Source of the DNA: Phascolarctobacterium_A sp902463975
GTDB taxonomy: Bacteria; Bacillota; Negativicutes; Acidaminococcales; Acidaminococcaceae
DNA: 64,000 nt
NCBI RefSeq assembly: GCF_902463975.1
Contig: NZ_CABQHJ010000005.1
Location: forward strand, 1-64,000
Direction of reading: 5' to 3'
The translations under genes were made by a program, and so were the position numbers. Every line of letters starts with the position of its first letter. Within the stretch, counting starts at the first letter, position 1. The notes below the pieces were generated by a model. That model saw nothing but the letters and a program-made list of their open reading frames with translations. It did no database searches and was not told the origin of the DNA. This document shows positions 16,456-25,151 of this stretch, piece after piece.

Positions 16456-17463
16456 ATGGAATTTGATGATAGAATTATTGCCGGGGCGGAACAGGAAGCA
16501 GATGGCTGGCAGTACAGCCTGCGTCCGCGTCTGTTAAATGAATATATAGGTCAGACGCAGGTCAAGGATAATCTGTCTATTTTCATTAAGGCTGCCGCTG
16601 CCCGCCACGAAGCGCTTGACCATGTGCTGCTGTTTGGGCCTCCGGGTTTGGGCAAAACTACGCTGGCCAACATTATTGCCAATGAGCTTAATGTCAACAT
16701 CCGCGTTACCAGCGGACCGGCGATTGAACGTCAGGGAGATTTGGCAGCAATTCTGACTAACCTTGGCGACAATGATGTACTGTTTATTGACGAAATCCAC
16801 CGCCTGTCCAAGACGGTAGAGGAAATCCTGTATTCCGCTATGGAGGATTTTGCCTTAGATATTATTATCGGCAAGGGTCCTGCGGCGCGCAGCGTGCGTC
16901 TGGACCTGCCGCATTTTACGCTTATCGGCGCTACCACGCGCTTGGGTGCGATAGCAGCACCTTTGCGTGACCGCTTCGGCGTGCAGTGCTGCCTGGAGTT
17001 TTACAAGCCGGAGGAGCTGCAGTTCATTATTACGCGTGCAGCGGAAATCCTTAATGTAAAAATTGACAAGGAAGGCGCTATGGAAATTGCCCGCCGCAGC
17101 AGAGGTACCCCGCGTATTGCGAACCGTCTGCTGAAGCGTGTGCGCGATTTCGCTCAGGTGCTGGGTGTGGAGGTCATCAACAGTCAGCTGGCAGACGAAG
17201 CGCTGGCCAAGCTGGAGGTTGACCGCTACGGCTTCGACCGCAACGACCGCAAAATTTTGACGACCATCGTCAAAACCTTCGGCGGCGGCCCTGTTGGCAT
17301 TGAAACGATTGCCGCAGCCGTGAGCGAGGAGTCCTCAACCATTGAGGATGTAATCGAGCCGTATCTGATGCAGCAGGGAATGCTGAACCGCACCTCGCGC
17401 GGACGTATGGCAACACGCGAAACCTATAGATATCTGGGAATGCCGTTTCCCGAAAATCAGTAA
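16456..17463 (+). CDS. ruvB: Holliday junction helicase RuvB
   Basis: The 335-residue AAA+ motor shows Walker A GPPGLGKTT (near 61), Walker B LFIDEIHRL (near 112), sensor 1 GATTR, and a C-terminal winged helix starting near DRYGFDRNDRKIL. The N-terminal LRPRLLNEYIGQ is typical. Hexameric RuvB drives branch migration with RuvA. It is separated from ruvA by 75 bases, which hold a ribosome binding site (AGGAGG) but no clear promoter. Confidence 0.98.
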   Translation: MEFDDRIIAGAEQEADGWQYSLRPRLLNEYIGQTQVKDNLSIFIKAAAARHEALDHVLLFGPPGLGKTTLANIIANELNVNIRVTSGPAIERQGDLAAILTNLGDNDVLFIDEIHRLSKTVEEILYSAMEDFALDIIIGKGPAARSVRLDLPHFTLIGATTRLGAIAAPLRDRFGVQCCLEFYKPEELQFIITRAAEILNVKIDKEGAMEIARRSRGTPRIANRLLKRVRDFAQVLGVEVINSQLADEALAKLEVDRYGFDRNDRKILTTIVKTFGGGPVGIETIAAAVSEESSTIEDVIEPYLMQQGMLNRTSRGRMATRETYRYLGMPFPENQ

Positions 17464-17489
17464 AGCAGCCAAGCTGCTCAGGAGGAAAA

Positions 17490-18092
17490 ATGAAATTATT
17501 ATTACATGCCTGCTGCGGTCCCTGTGCCTGCTACCCTACGGAGCAGCTGACGGCGGCGGGAACGGATTTTGATATTTTGTTTTTTAATCCTAACATTCAT
17601 CCGTACAGGGAGTTCAAGCACAGGCTGAGCACCCTGCGGGAGTTTTGTGAGAAGAAACGCTACAATCTTATTATCGACAAAAGCTATCCTATCGAGGAAT
17701 GCATCCGCGGTATGCTGTCAGAGCCTACCGTGCGCTGTGCCTTCTGCTACCGTATGCGTCTGCGCTATGCGGCGCAGTTTGCCAAAGAAAACGGCTATGA
17801 TGCTTTTTCTACTACGCTGCTTGTCAGTCCGTACCAAAAGCATGAGCTGATTAAAAAAGAGGCAGAGGCAGCAGCGGCGGAGTTCGGTATTCCGTTCTAT
17901 TATGAGGACTTCCGCGTCGGCTATCAGCGCGGTGTGGATATCAGCCTGGAGCTGGGGCTGTATCGCCAGCAGTACTGCGGCTGTGTCTTCAGCGAGCGTG
18001 ACCGCTACGAAATCCGCAAAAAGCCTAAGGCGGAAGCAACGAAGGATAAGTTTGTGGTTGTAAGCAAAAATATTAAAATGGTGAACAGATAA
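17490..18092 (+). CDS. queH: Epoxyqueuosine reductase QueH
   Basis: The 200-residue protein is of the QueH (DUF208) family. It has the N-terminal HACCGPCACYP motif (about 6-16), the paired cysteines in VRCAFCYRMRL (near 89) and the C-terminal YCGCVFSERD (near 165), which together supply the Cys ligands for its Fe-S/iron site and the redox-active cysteines. QueH performs the last step of queuosine synthesis in tRNA, replacing the cobalamin-dependent QueG. Genes for two other queuosine steps, queA and tgt, lie close by. It starts 26 bases after ruvB behind AGGAGG. Confidence 0.93.
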   Translation: MKLLLHACCGPCACYPTEQLTAAGTDFDILFFNPNIHPYREFKHRLSTLREFCEKKRYNLIIDKSYPIEECIRGMLSEPTVRCAFCYRMRLRYAAQFAKENGYDAFSTTLLVSPYQKHELIKKEAEAAAAEFGIPFYYEDFRVGYQRGVDISLELGLYRQQYCGCVFSERDRYEIRKKPKAEATKDKFVVVSKNIKMVNR

Positions 18093-18094
18093 TT

Positions 18095-18270
18095 AGGGTA
18101 AAATAACCCTCAGTCAAAATCACGTCAGTGATTTTGACAGCTCCCTTGCAGGGAGCATATAGAAGTCCGAAGTAATTGCCAACTGGAATCTTTATGATAG
18201 CCCATGATATCTTCCCTGAAAGGGAAGGTGGCTGCGAGCGAAGCGAGCAGACGGAAGGGTTGTGCGAAAA
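18095..18270. repeat. Cluster of palindromes, candidate dispersed intergenic repeat
   Basis: The stretch holds several back-to-back hairpins: AGGGT/ACCCT (18095-18110), TCAAAATCAC/GTGATTTTGA (18114-18137), GCTCCCT/AGGGAGC (18140-18156), CTTCCCT/AGGGAAG (18211-18227) and a purine-rich GCGAGCGAAGCGAGC segment (18234-18248). It has no coding potential of its own and ends just before the next gene's ribosome binding site. The style resembles non-autonomous palindromic repeats common between genes in gut Firmicutes. The copy number is unknown from this window. Confidence 0.55.
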
Positions 18271-18284
18271 TCGAGGAAAAGTAT

Positions 18285-19574
18285 ATGCTTAGAAAATTAC
18301 TGATACTGTCTGTACTGTTATTTACTTTTATATTTGCCTCTGCTGCAGTTGCCGCCGAGCAAATCCGCATAGGAATTGTTGTGGGGCAGGCAACGGCAGA
18401 GCTGAGCTGTGAGGATGAATTCACAGTGCGTGATTCATCGGGCAAAACGACAACGATGCCCAAGGGAAAATATTTCATCCATGCGCAGCAGGGAAAGCTT
18501 TTCTTTGATGATAACAATGTATTTGGTAATGAAGCTGTTGTTGCTGCGGCGGCAGGCAAAAAGTCACCGCAAATCAATAAACGCAGTTATAAAGGGGATT
18601 TTCAACTGCAGGCCGAGCAGGGCGATAAGCTTTTAGTAGTCAACAGACTGCCGCTGGAGGATTATCTGGCGAGCGTGCTGCCGGCCAAAACGATGTCCGT
18701 ATGGCCTGATGAGGTTATCAAGGCGCAGGCGGTTGCTGCCCGCAGCTACGCTTTATATAAAATGCAGCACAGCGATAAGGCCTATGCTTTACTTGCGACC
18801 GACAGGGAGCTGCCTTACGGAGGCACCGGCAAGCGTATTGAAAAGGATGCTGTGACGAAGCTGATTCAGGCGACGAAGGGACAGTATCTTGCTGATGCTT
18901 ACGGTAATGCGATAGAGGCTGTCACTACTTCAAGCAGCGGCGGCAGAACCGAAAGCGCGCTGAATCTGCGCGGTACTGCCGTAAGCTATCTGCAGTCGGT
19001 AGAGGATTACGACAGCGACAGCCCGGAATATACCTGGGAAAGTCGCATTGCTCCGGTGCTTCTGGAAAGCCTGGCAGCGCAGCGCGGTTATACCACCGGC
19101 AAGCTGACGAGCATACGTCTGTCACCGCTCGATGATGCAGGTGTTGACAGAACGCCCACGGGACGGGTAAAATATATTATCCTTTCAGGTGAGGCCGGCG
19201 CTGTCAAAATCAGCGGCAGCGAGCTGCAGGACCTGTTAGGCCTTAACAGCACCTTATTTGATATCGAAACCGGTACACCGGTACCGGAAACGCTCAAGGT
19301 GCCTATCGAAGATCATTACGGTATGGAAATAGGCAGCAAGGATATAGGCATTAAGGTCAATGAGTCGAAAAAGCCCGTCTGGAAAAATTTAGTGCGCAGC
19401 TACCATTTATTGAGCGGCGGTAAGGAAGAGAAAATTATTTTCCGCGGCAAGGGCAAAGGCTCCGGCCTCGGTTTGAGTGCCTGGGGTGCGCGCGGTATGG
19501 CTAACGCCGATGCCAAGGCTACCTATAAAACGATTCTGGCACACTATTATCCCGGAATTCAGCTTGTTCGTTAG
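18285..19574 (+). CDS. Secreted SpoIID/LytB-domain protein
   Basis: The 429-residue protein starts at ATG 18285 behind GAGGA, because a signal peptide begins there (MLRKLLILSVLLF...AVAAEQ). An upstream in-frame ATG would place 27 odd residues encoded by the repeat ahead of it. The SpoIID domain is clear: PLEDYLASVLPAKTMSVWPDEVIKAQAVAARSYALYKM spans about residues 123-160, then SSSGGRTES and the C-terminal GKGSGLGLSAWGARGMA. SpoIID of sporulating bacteria is a lytic transglycosylase that trims denuded peptidoglycan; LytB-like relatives act in ordinary wall growth. No other sporulation gene is in the window, so a cell-wall role is more likely. Confidence 0.9.
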   Translation: MLRKLLILSVLLFTFIFASAAVAAEQIRIGIVVGQATAELSCEDEFTVRDSSGKTTTMPKGKYFIHAQQGKLFFDDNNVFGNEAVVAAAAGKKSPQINKRSYKGDFQLQAEQGDKLLVVNRLPLEDYLASVLPAKTMSVWPDEVIKAQAVAARSYALYKMQHSDKAYALLATDRELPYGGTGKRIEKDAVTKLIQATKGQYLADAYGNAIEAVTTSSSGGRTESALNLRGTAVSYLQSVEDYDSDSPEYTWESRIAPVLLESLAAQRGYTTGKLTSIRLSPLDDAGVDRTPTGRVKYIILSGEAGAVKISGSELQDLLGLNSTLFDIETGTPVPETLKVPIEDHYGMEIGSKDIGIKVNESKKPVWKNLVRSYHLLSGGKEEKIIFRGKGKGSGLGLSAWGARGMANADAKATYKTILAHYYPGIQLVR

Positions 19575-19621
19575 CAGGAAGCTATGTGTCCTGTAATATA
19601 TAAGAAAAGAGAGAATTTTGC

Positions 19622-20650
19622 ATGTTAGTAACTGATTTTGATTATGAGCTTCCACAGGAGCTTATTGCTCAGCATCCTATGGAGCCGCGCGATCATTCGC
19701 GCCTGCTGGTTGTTGACAAAAAGACCGGTGAAATTGAGCATAAGCATTTTTATGATCTGGTAAATTATCTTAAGCCCGGCGATGTGCTGGTGTTTAATGA
19801 TACCCGTGTTATTCCCGCGCGTCTGCACGGCACGAAGGATACCGGCGCCCATGTCGAGGTATTCCTGCTGACCCGTAGAGATGCAACCGACTGGGAGGTT
19901 CTGGTACGCCCCGGCAAAAAGCTGCAGGTTGGTGCCAAGATTAACTTCAGCGATGAATTAAGCTGCGAGGTTATCGAGCACACCGACTTCGGCGGACGCG
20001 TAGTACGCTTTAAGTATGACGGTATCTTCGAAGAAATTCTTGACCGTCTGGGTGAAACTCCTCTGCCGCCGTATATCACGGCACCGCTGGAGGATAAGGA
20101 GCGCTACCAGACTGTTTATAACCGTGAGCGCGGCAGTGCTGCCGCTCCGACTGCAGGCCTGCACTTTACCAAAGAGCTGCTGCAGAAAATCAAGGAAATC
20201 GGCTGCGAAGAGGTTTTTGTAACTCTGCATGTAGGCCTTGGTACCTTCCGTCCCGTAAGCGAGGCGAAGATTGAAGACCACAAGATGCATAAGGAGTTCT
20301 ACACGGTATCGCAGGAGGCTGCGGATGCTGTTAATAAGGCGAAGGCTGAAGGACGCCGCATCATCGCAGTAGGTACTACGGCAGTACGCACCCTGGAGGC
20401 TGCGGGCGCTGACGGTCAGCTGCACGCCGGCAGCAGCTGGACGAATATCTTCATCTACCCCGGTTACAAATTCCGTCTGGTGGATGACCTCGTAACCAAC
20501 TTCCATCTGCCGCAGAGCACACTGCTGATGCTGGTAAGCACTCTGTCTACCCGTGAGATTATGCTGCAGACCTACAAGAAGGCGGTTGAAGAAAAATATC
20601 GCTTCTTCTCCTTTGGCGATGCCATGTTTATTACAGACCTCAATAAATAA
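19622..20650 (+). CDS. queA: S-adenosylmethionine:tRNA ribosyltransferase-isomerase QueA
   Basis: The 342-residue protein is full length for QueA. It begins MLVTDFDYELPQELIAQHP and contains DVLVFNDTRVIPARL, GSAAAPTAGLHFT and the C-terminal TNFHLPQSTLLMLV, all family signatures. It transfers the ribosyl part of SAM to 7-aminomethyl-7-deazaguanine in the tRNA anticodon to make epoxyqueuosine, which QueH then reduces. The ATG at 19622 follows GAGAG. tgt follows after 58 bases. Confidence 0.97.
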   Translation: MLVTDFDYELPQELIAQHPMEPRDHSRLLVVDKKTGEIEHKHFYDLVNYLKPGDVLVFNDTRVIPARLHGTKDTGAHVEVFLLTRRDATDWEVLVRPGKKLQVGAKINFSDELSCEVIEHTDFGGRVVRFKYDGIFEEILDRLGETPLPPYITAPLEDKERYQTVYNRERGSAAAPTAGLHFTKELLQKIKEIGCEEVFVTLHVGLGTFRPVSEAKIEDHKMHKEFYTVSQEAADAVNKAKAEGRRIIAVGTTAVRTLEAAGADGQLHAGSSWTNIFIYPGYKFRLVDDLVTNFHLPQSTLLMLVSTLSTREIMLQTYKKAVEEKYRFFSFGDAMFITDLNK

Positions 20651-20708
20651 GATTTTTTGCCTTCGTCGCAAAGCCGAAGGCGCTGATAAATATTTTTAGG
20701 AGATGCAT

Positions 20709-21824
20709 ATGACTAAACACGCAGTAACCTACGAACTAATTAAAGAATGTCCGCGCAGCGGTGCGCGTCTTGGCCGCTTGCATACGCCGCATGGTACCTT
20801 TGAAACTCCGATGTTTATGCCTGTCGGCACACAGGCAACGGTAAAAACTCTGGCACCGGAAGAGCTGTACGATATGGGCAGCCAGGTTATTTTGTCGAAT
20901 ACCTATCATCTGTTTTTGCGTCCCGGTCACGAACTGGTGCGCAAGGCAGGCGGTCTGCATAAGTTTATGAACTATAAACGCGGTATGCTTACCGACAGCG
21001 GCGGCTTCCAGGTATTCAGCCTGGGCGCTATGCGCAAAATCACCGAAGAGGGCGTAATGTTCCGCTCGCATATCGACGGCAGCAAGCAGTTCCTCTCCCC
21101 GGAGGTTTCTACTCAGGTGCAGGAGGCACTGGGCGCTGATATCGCGATGGCCTTTGACGAATGCATTCCGTATCCCGCAGATTTTGATTACGCCAAGCGT
21201 TCTACCGAGCGTACTACTCGCTGGGCTAAGCGCTGCCTAGAAACGCATATGCGAGAGGACCAGTCCATGTTCGGTATCGTGCAGGGCGGTATGTATCCTG
21301 AGCTGCGCCGCATGAGCGTGCAGCAGCTGACGGAGCTTGACTTCGCTGGCTACGGTATTGGCGGTCTGTCCGTAGGCGAGCCTAAGCCGATGATGTACGA
21401 TATCCTTTCGCAAACCACCGAGCTGATGCCGAAGGATAAGGCACGCTATCTGATGGGCGTAGGCACTGCCGACTGCATTGTAGAGGCAGTAAACCTGGGC
21501 GTTGATATGTTTGACTGTGTATTCCCGACACGTGTTGCCAGAAACGGTACCGCTATGACGCATACCGGCCGTCTGGTAGTACGCAACGCAACCTACGCAG
21601 AGGATTTCCGTCCGATTGAGGAAGGCTGCGACTGCTATGCCTGCCGCAACTTCAGCCGTGCTTATATCCGTCATCTGTTCAAAGCAGAGGAGATTTTCGG
21701 TCTGAGACTCTTGTCTATTCACAATCTGCATTTCCTGCTGCATTTTGCCAAGGAAATCCGTGAGGCAATCGCTAATGACTGCTTCCCTGAATTCCGCGAA
21801 AGATTCTTAGAAAATTATCGTTGA
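20709..21824 (+). CDS. tgt: Queuine/preQ1 tRNA-guanine transglycosylase
   Basis: The start is ATG 20709, six bases after AGGAG; an ATG at 20703 is too close to that site. The 371-residue enzyme shows LTDSGGFQVFS with the general acid/base Asp near 90, the nucleophile in DMFDCVFPTR, and the zinc site CDCYACRNFSRAYIRHLF (C-x-C-x2-C...H, about 307-334). It swaps guanine 34 of GUN-anticodon tRNAs for preQ1, the step before QueA. The synthesis genes for preQ1 itself are not in the window. Confidence 0.97.
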   Translation: MTKHAVTYELIKECPRSGARLGRLHTPHGTFETPMFMPVGTQATVKTLAPEELYDMGSQVILSNTYHLFLRPGHELVRKAGGLHKFMNYKRGMLTDSGGFQVFSLGAMRKITEEGVMFRSHIDGSKQFLSPEVSTQVQEALGADIAMAFDECIPYPADFDYAKRSTERTTRWAKRCLETHMREDQSMFGIVQGGMYPELRRMSVQQLTELDFAGYGIGGLSVGEPKPMMYDILSQTTELMPKDKARYLMGVGTADCIVEAVNLGVDMFDCVFPTRVARNGTAMTHTGRLVVRNATYAEDFRPIEEGCDCYACRNFSRAYIRHLFKAEEIFGLRLLSIHNLHFLLHFAKEIREAIANDCFPEFRERFLENYR

Positions 21825-21965
21825 TAACAAGGATTTTTCCGATTTACAGAGAATATATAGAAGTGGTATAAATAAACCAAACTATTGCATACTAAAAGGT
21901 TTGCAAGAGGAACCTGCAAATATGTCCGAATTTGCGGGAAGTGATAAAATGTGGAGGTGTTCAAT

Positions 21966-22256
21966 ATGCAAGGTGGAGATACAATGGCTTTGCTCAATTC
22001 TCTCTGGCCCTTTGTTTTAATGGGCGGCATATTCTATTTCATGCTGTGGAAACCCCAAAAAAGAGAGCAGCAGAAAAGACAGGATTTGTTAAATAGCCTT
22101 AAGGAAGGCGACGAAATCATTACCATAGGCGGTATCTATGGTAAGATTACTGCTATTTCCGAAAAACGCGTTAAGGTAGAGATTGCCGAAGGCGTAGTAA
22201 TCGAAATGGCACGCAACGCTGTCAGCGGCTTCCAAAACCCCGCTAAAAATGCCTGA
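21966..22256 (+). CDS. yajC: Preprotein translocase subunit YajC
   Basis: The 96-residue protein has one N-terminal membrane helix (about 12-27), followed by KPQKREQQKRQDLLNSLKEGDEIITIGGIYG, typical of YajC. It joins the SecDF complex, whose genes are close downstream. The start at ATG 21966 is eight bases after GGAGG; a second ATG at 21984 (MALLNSLWP) is a fair alternative. The stop overlaps the next start by one base. Confidence 0.93.
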   Translation: MQGGDTMALLNSLWPFVLMGGIFYFMLWKPQKREQQKRQDLLNSLKEGDEIITIGGIYGKITAISEKRVKVEIAEGVVIEMARNAVSGFQNPAKNA

Positions 22257-22840
22257 TGGTGATTGCAGAAGAAAAAGTTGAGCTGCGCAAGTATTTTAAA
22301 AGGCTGCGGTCACAATTGACCGCAGAGCAGGCTGCCTCCGGCAGCCTGCTGACTGCCCGTCAGATACTGGCCTGTGATGCATATCGCAAAGCGAACTGCA
22401 TCATGGGCTATTTGGCTTTTGGCAATGAGCTGTCTGTAGACCTGGTTTTGCAGCAGGCCTTGTGCGACGGCAAGACTGTTGCCGTGCCTCTTGTGCAGTC
22501 GGCAACGGAGATGGCTCCTGTTCAGCTGGAAAACATGCTGGACTTTGAGCTTGACCGTTACGGCATCCGCAGCGTCCGCCAACCGGCGAAGCTGCTGCAG
22601 CCGCAGCAGCTTGACCTTGTACTGGTGCCAGGAGTGGCCTTCGGCCGCGACGGCAGCAGACTGGGGATGGGCGCGGGCTATTACGACCGTTTTCTGCCGC
22701 AGGCGGAAAACGCATTGCTCATGGGCATCGCTTACGATGCTTTTATTCAGCCGAGTCTGCCGCGGGATGAATTTGACGTGCTTGTACAGCTTTTAGCAAG
22801 TGAAAGCGGGATTACCACTCTCAGTCCGCTTAGCTTATAA
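22256..22840 (+). CDS. 5-formyltetrahydrofolate cyclo-ligase
   Basis: The 194-residue protein begins VEEKVELRKYFKRLRSQLTAEQ in style (visible as VIAEEKVELRKYFKRL), and has the family's GVAFGRDGSRLGMGAGYYDRFL (about 123-145), the ATP and folate loop. It converts 5-formyl-THF to 5,10-methenyl-THF with ATP hydrolysis. Its ATG shares one base with the yajC stop. The two are unrelated in function and look merely co-transcribed. Confidence 0.94.
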   Translation: MVIAEEKVELRKYFKRLRSQLTAEQAASGSLLTARQILACDAYRKANCIMGYLAFGNELSVDLVLQQALCDGKTVAVPLVQSATEMAPVQLENMLDFELDRYGIRSVRQPAKLLQPQQLDLVLVPGVAFGRDGSRLGMGAGYYDRFLPQAENALLMGIAYDAFIQPSLPRDEFDVLVQLLASESGITTLSPLSL

Positions 22841-22884
22841 ATTAAATCCAGTTAATCCAAAAAAATCTTAAGGAGGAAGTTATT

Positions 22885-24123
22885 TTGCGTTGGAATGAAT
22901 TCGGGAAATTTCTGATTGTCGCTTTGGCGATTATCGGCGGTTTCTGCGTATACATCTCGCCTCTGGCTAATTCCATTAAACAGGGCTTGGATCTGCAAGG
23001 TGGTACTCATGTAGTTTTACAGGCTGTGGATACGCCGGAACTTAAGGTTGACGATGACGCTGTCAACCGCAGTGTAAAGGTTATTGAGCGTCGTGTAAAT
23101 GAGTTGGGCCTGACCGAGCCTGTTATTCAGCGTCAGGGCAAGGATCGTATTATTGTTGAGCTGCCGGGCGTAAAGGACCCTGAAAAAGCTATTGCTATGC
23201 TGGGCCGTACCGCTATGCTGCAGTTCAAGGATGAAAGCGGCAAGGTTGTTCTCACAGGCAGTGACCTGAAGGACGCTAAGGCACAGGTTTCCCAAGGCAA
23301 TCAGGCTGTAGTAGGCCTGGAATTTAATGATGAGGGCGGCAAAAAATTTGCTGACCTTACTGCCCGCAATGTAGGCAAAAAAATCGCTATCGAGCTTGAC
23401 GGCCAGGTACTGACAGCTCCTGTAGTACAGGAAGCTATCACCGGCGGTCATGCACAGATTTCTGGCTCCCGTAACGTTGAGGAAGCCGAGCATCTGGCAA
23501 TCCTGCTGCGCAGCGGCAGTCTGCCGGTTAAAATCGAAGTTATGGAAAACCGTACCGTTGGTCCTACCCTCGGTCAGGATTCCAAAGACAAGAGTGTTAA
23601 GGCCTTCAGCATCGGTATCATCGGCGTATTTGTATTTATGCTTCTGTTCTACCGTCTGGCAGGTGTAGTTGCGGACATTGCTCTGCTGCTGTACGTAATG
23701 CTGCTGCTGCTGGTAATGCGTTATCTGGGTGCAACACTGACACTGCCCGGTATCGCAGGTATTATCCTGTCTGTCGGCATGGCGGTTGACGCTAACGTAC
23801 TGATTTTCGAACGCTTCAAGGAAGAGGTTAAGCGCGGCAAAACTCTGCGCAGTGCGATGGATTCCGGCTTTGGCCGCGCTATCGTAACCATCCTTGACTC
23901 CAACCTTACTACTATCATGGCTGCAGCCGTACTGTTCTACCTGGGCACCGGTCCTATCAAGGGCTTTGCTGTTACCCTGGCACTTGGTACCTTGCTGAGT
24001 ATGTTTACCGCAGTAACCGTTACCAAATTCCTGCTGCGCTTTTTGATTTACAGTAACATCACCAAGAGTCCCTTCCTGTTTGGTGCAAAAGCACCGAAAG
24101 CAAAAGAGGAGGTGGCTAAATAA
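22885..24123 (+). CDS. secD: Protein translocase subunit SecD
   Basis: The 412-residue protein starts at a TTG behind AAGGAGGAAG. It has TM1 near 12-30, KQGLDLQGGTHVVLQ (the SecD signature near 33-47), the periplasmic P1 head (NELGLTEPVIQRQGKDRIIVELPGV) and TM2-6 with GIAGIILSVGMAVDANVLIFERFKEE (near 290-315). It is shorter than the roughly 615-residue E. coli protein because of a reduced periplasmic domain, as in other Firmicutes. SecDF uses the proton motive force to pull exported proteins. It overlaps secF by one base. Confidence 0.97.
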   Translation: MRWNEFGKFLIVALAIIGGFCVYISPLANSIKQGLDLQGGTHVVLQAVDTPELKVDDDAVNRSVKVIERRVNELGLTEPVIQRQGKDRIIVELPGVKDPEKAIAMLGRTAMLQFKDESGKVVLTGSDLKDAKAQVSQGNQAVVGLEFNDEGGKKFADLTARNVGKKIAIELDGQVLTAPVVQEAITGGHAQISGSRNVEEAEHLAILLRSGSLPVKIEVMENRTVGPTLGQDSKDKSVKAFSIGIIGVFVFMLLFYRLAGVVADIALLLYVMLLLLVMRYLGATLTLPGIAGIILSVGMAVDANVLIFERFKEEVKRGKTLRSAMDSGFGRAIVTILDSNLTTIMAAAVLFYLGTGPIKGFAVTLALGTLLSMFTAVTVTKFLLRFLIYSNITKSPFLFGAKAPKAKEEVAK

Positions 24124-25007
24124 TGAAGTTCTCTATCGTTAAGCGTTATAAAATTTTCTTCGCTATTACCATCACCTTCCTGATTATCGGTATCGGCTCC
24201 ATGCTTTTCAAGGGCTTTAACCTGGGCATTGACTTTACCGGCGGCAGTATCATGGATTTGGAATTCAAAAATCCTGTTACCGTTTCTCAGGTACGTGAGG
24301 TGCTTAAAGAAAAGGATCTGGGCAATGCTATTATCCAGCTGGAAAGCAGCGACAGCAATGCCAAGAGCTCTAAGGGCGTGCTGATTCGTACCGGCGTTAT
24401 CAGCGACGAGCAGCGTCAGCAGGTAATGACCGACCTGAAGAGCAAGGTTGGTGACTTTGCTATCCAGCGTGTTGAAAACGTTGGTGCTACCGTCGGCAGC
24501 GAGCTGATTCAACAGGCTGTTATGGCGATTGTGCTTTCCTGGTTCCTGATGATTGCTTATATCACCATCCGCTTTGAATTCCGCTTTGCTCTGGCAGCTA
24601 TTGTCGCTTTGATTATCGACGTACTGGTAACTCTGAGCTATTTCTCCCTGTTCCATATGGAGCTTGATTCCTCCTTCGTTGCAGCTTTGCTGACGGTTAT
24701 AGGTTATTCTGTCAACGGTACCATCGTTATCTTCGACCGTATCCGTGAAAACCTGAAAATCCATCGCCGTAGCGAAAGCATGACGGAAATGGTAGACAAT
24801 AGCATCTGGCAGACCATGGGACGCAGTATCTATACTGTAGGTACCTCTCTGTTTGCTGTTGTAGCTATCTTTATCTGGGGCGGTGAAACTATCCGCAACT
24901 TCTCCTTTGCTATGCTGGTAGGCTTCTCCAGTGGTGCTTATACCTCCACCTTCCTCGCAGGTCCGTTATGGATGATGCTGCGTAAGCTGAAACCCGGCAG
25001 AGATTAA
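24123..25007 (+). CDS. secF: Protein translocase subunit SecF
   Basis: The 294-residue protein has six membrane helices and the SecF signatures FNLGIDFTGGSIMDL (near 36) and GYSVNGTIVIFDRIRENL (near 198). The Asp in the latter belongs to the proton path. It follows secD with a one-base overlap (TAATG) and is closed by a strong terminator, so yajC through secF are probably one unit. Confidence 0.97.
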   Translation: MKFSIVKRYKIFFAITITFLIIGIGSMLFKGFNLGIDFTGGSIMDLEFKNPVTVSQVREVLKEKDLGNAIIQLESSDSNAKSSKGVLIRTGVISDEQRQQVMTDLKSKVGDFAIQRVENVGATVGSELIQQAVMAIVLSWFLMIAYITIRFEFRFALAAIVALIIDVLVTLSYFSLFHMELDSSFVAALLTVIGYSVNGTIVIFDRIRENLKIHRRSESMTEMVDNSIWQTMGRSIYTVGTSLFAVVAIFIWGGETIRNFSFAMLVGFSSGAYTSTFLAGPLWMMLRKLKPGRD

Positions 25008-25014
25008 AATTAAA

Positions 25015-25066
25015 ACTATAGCCTGTGTGCATTCGGAAAAACGAATGCCGCAGGCTATTTTTCTTG
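25015..25066 (+). terminator. Terminator after secF
   Basis: ATAGCCTG.GTGCATTCG pairs with CGAATGC.CAGGCTAT (25018-25057, with small internal mismatches), followed by TTTTTC. Confidence 0.9.
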
Positions 25067-25151
25067 TTTTTGGCGGCTGAAAAAGCTACAATAATAGGTG
25101 ATATCGCAAGAGAAGCTTTTGCTTTTATTGGTGTTGTTAAGGAGAACTGGA

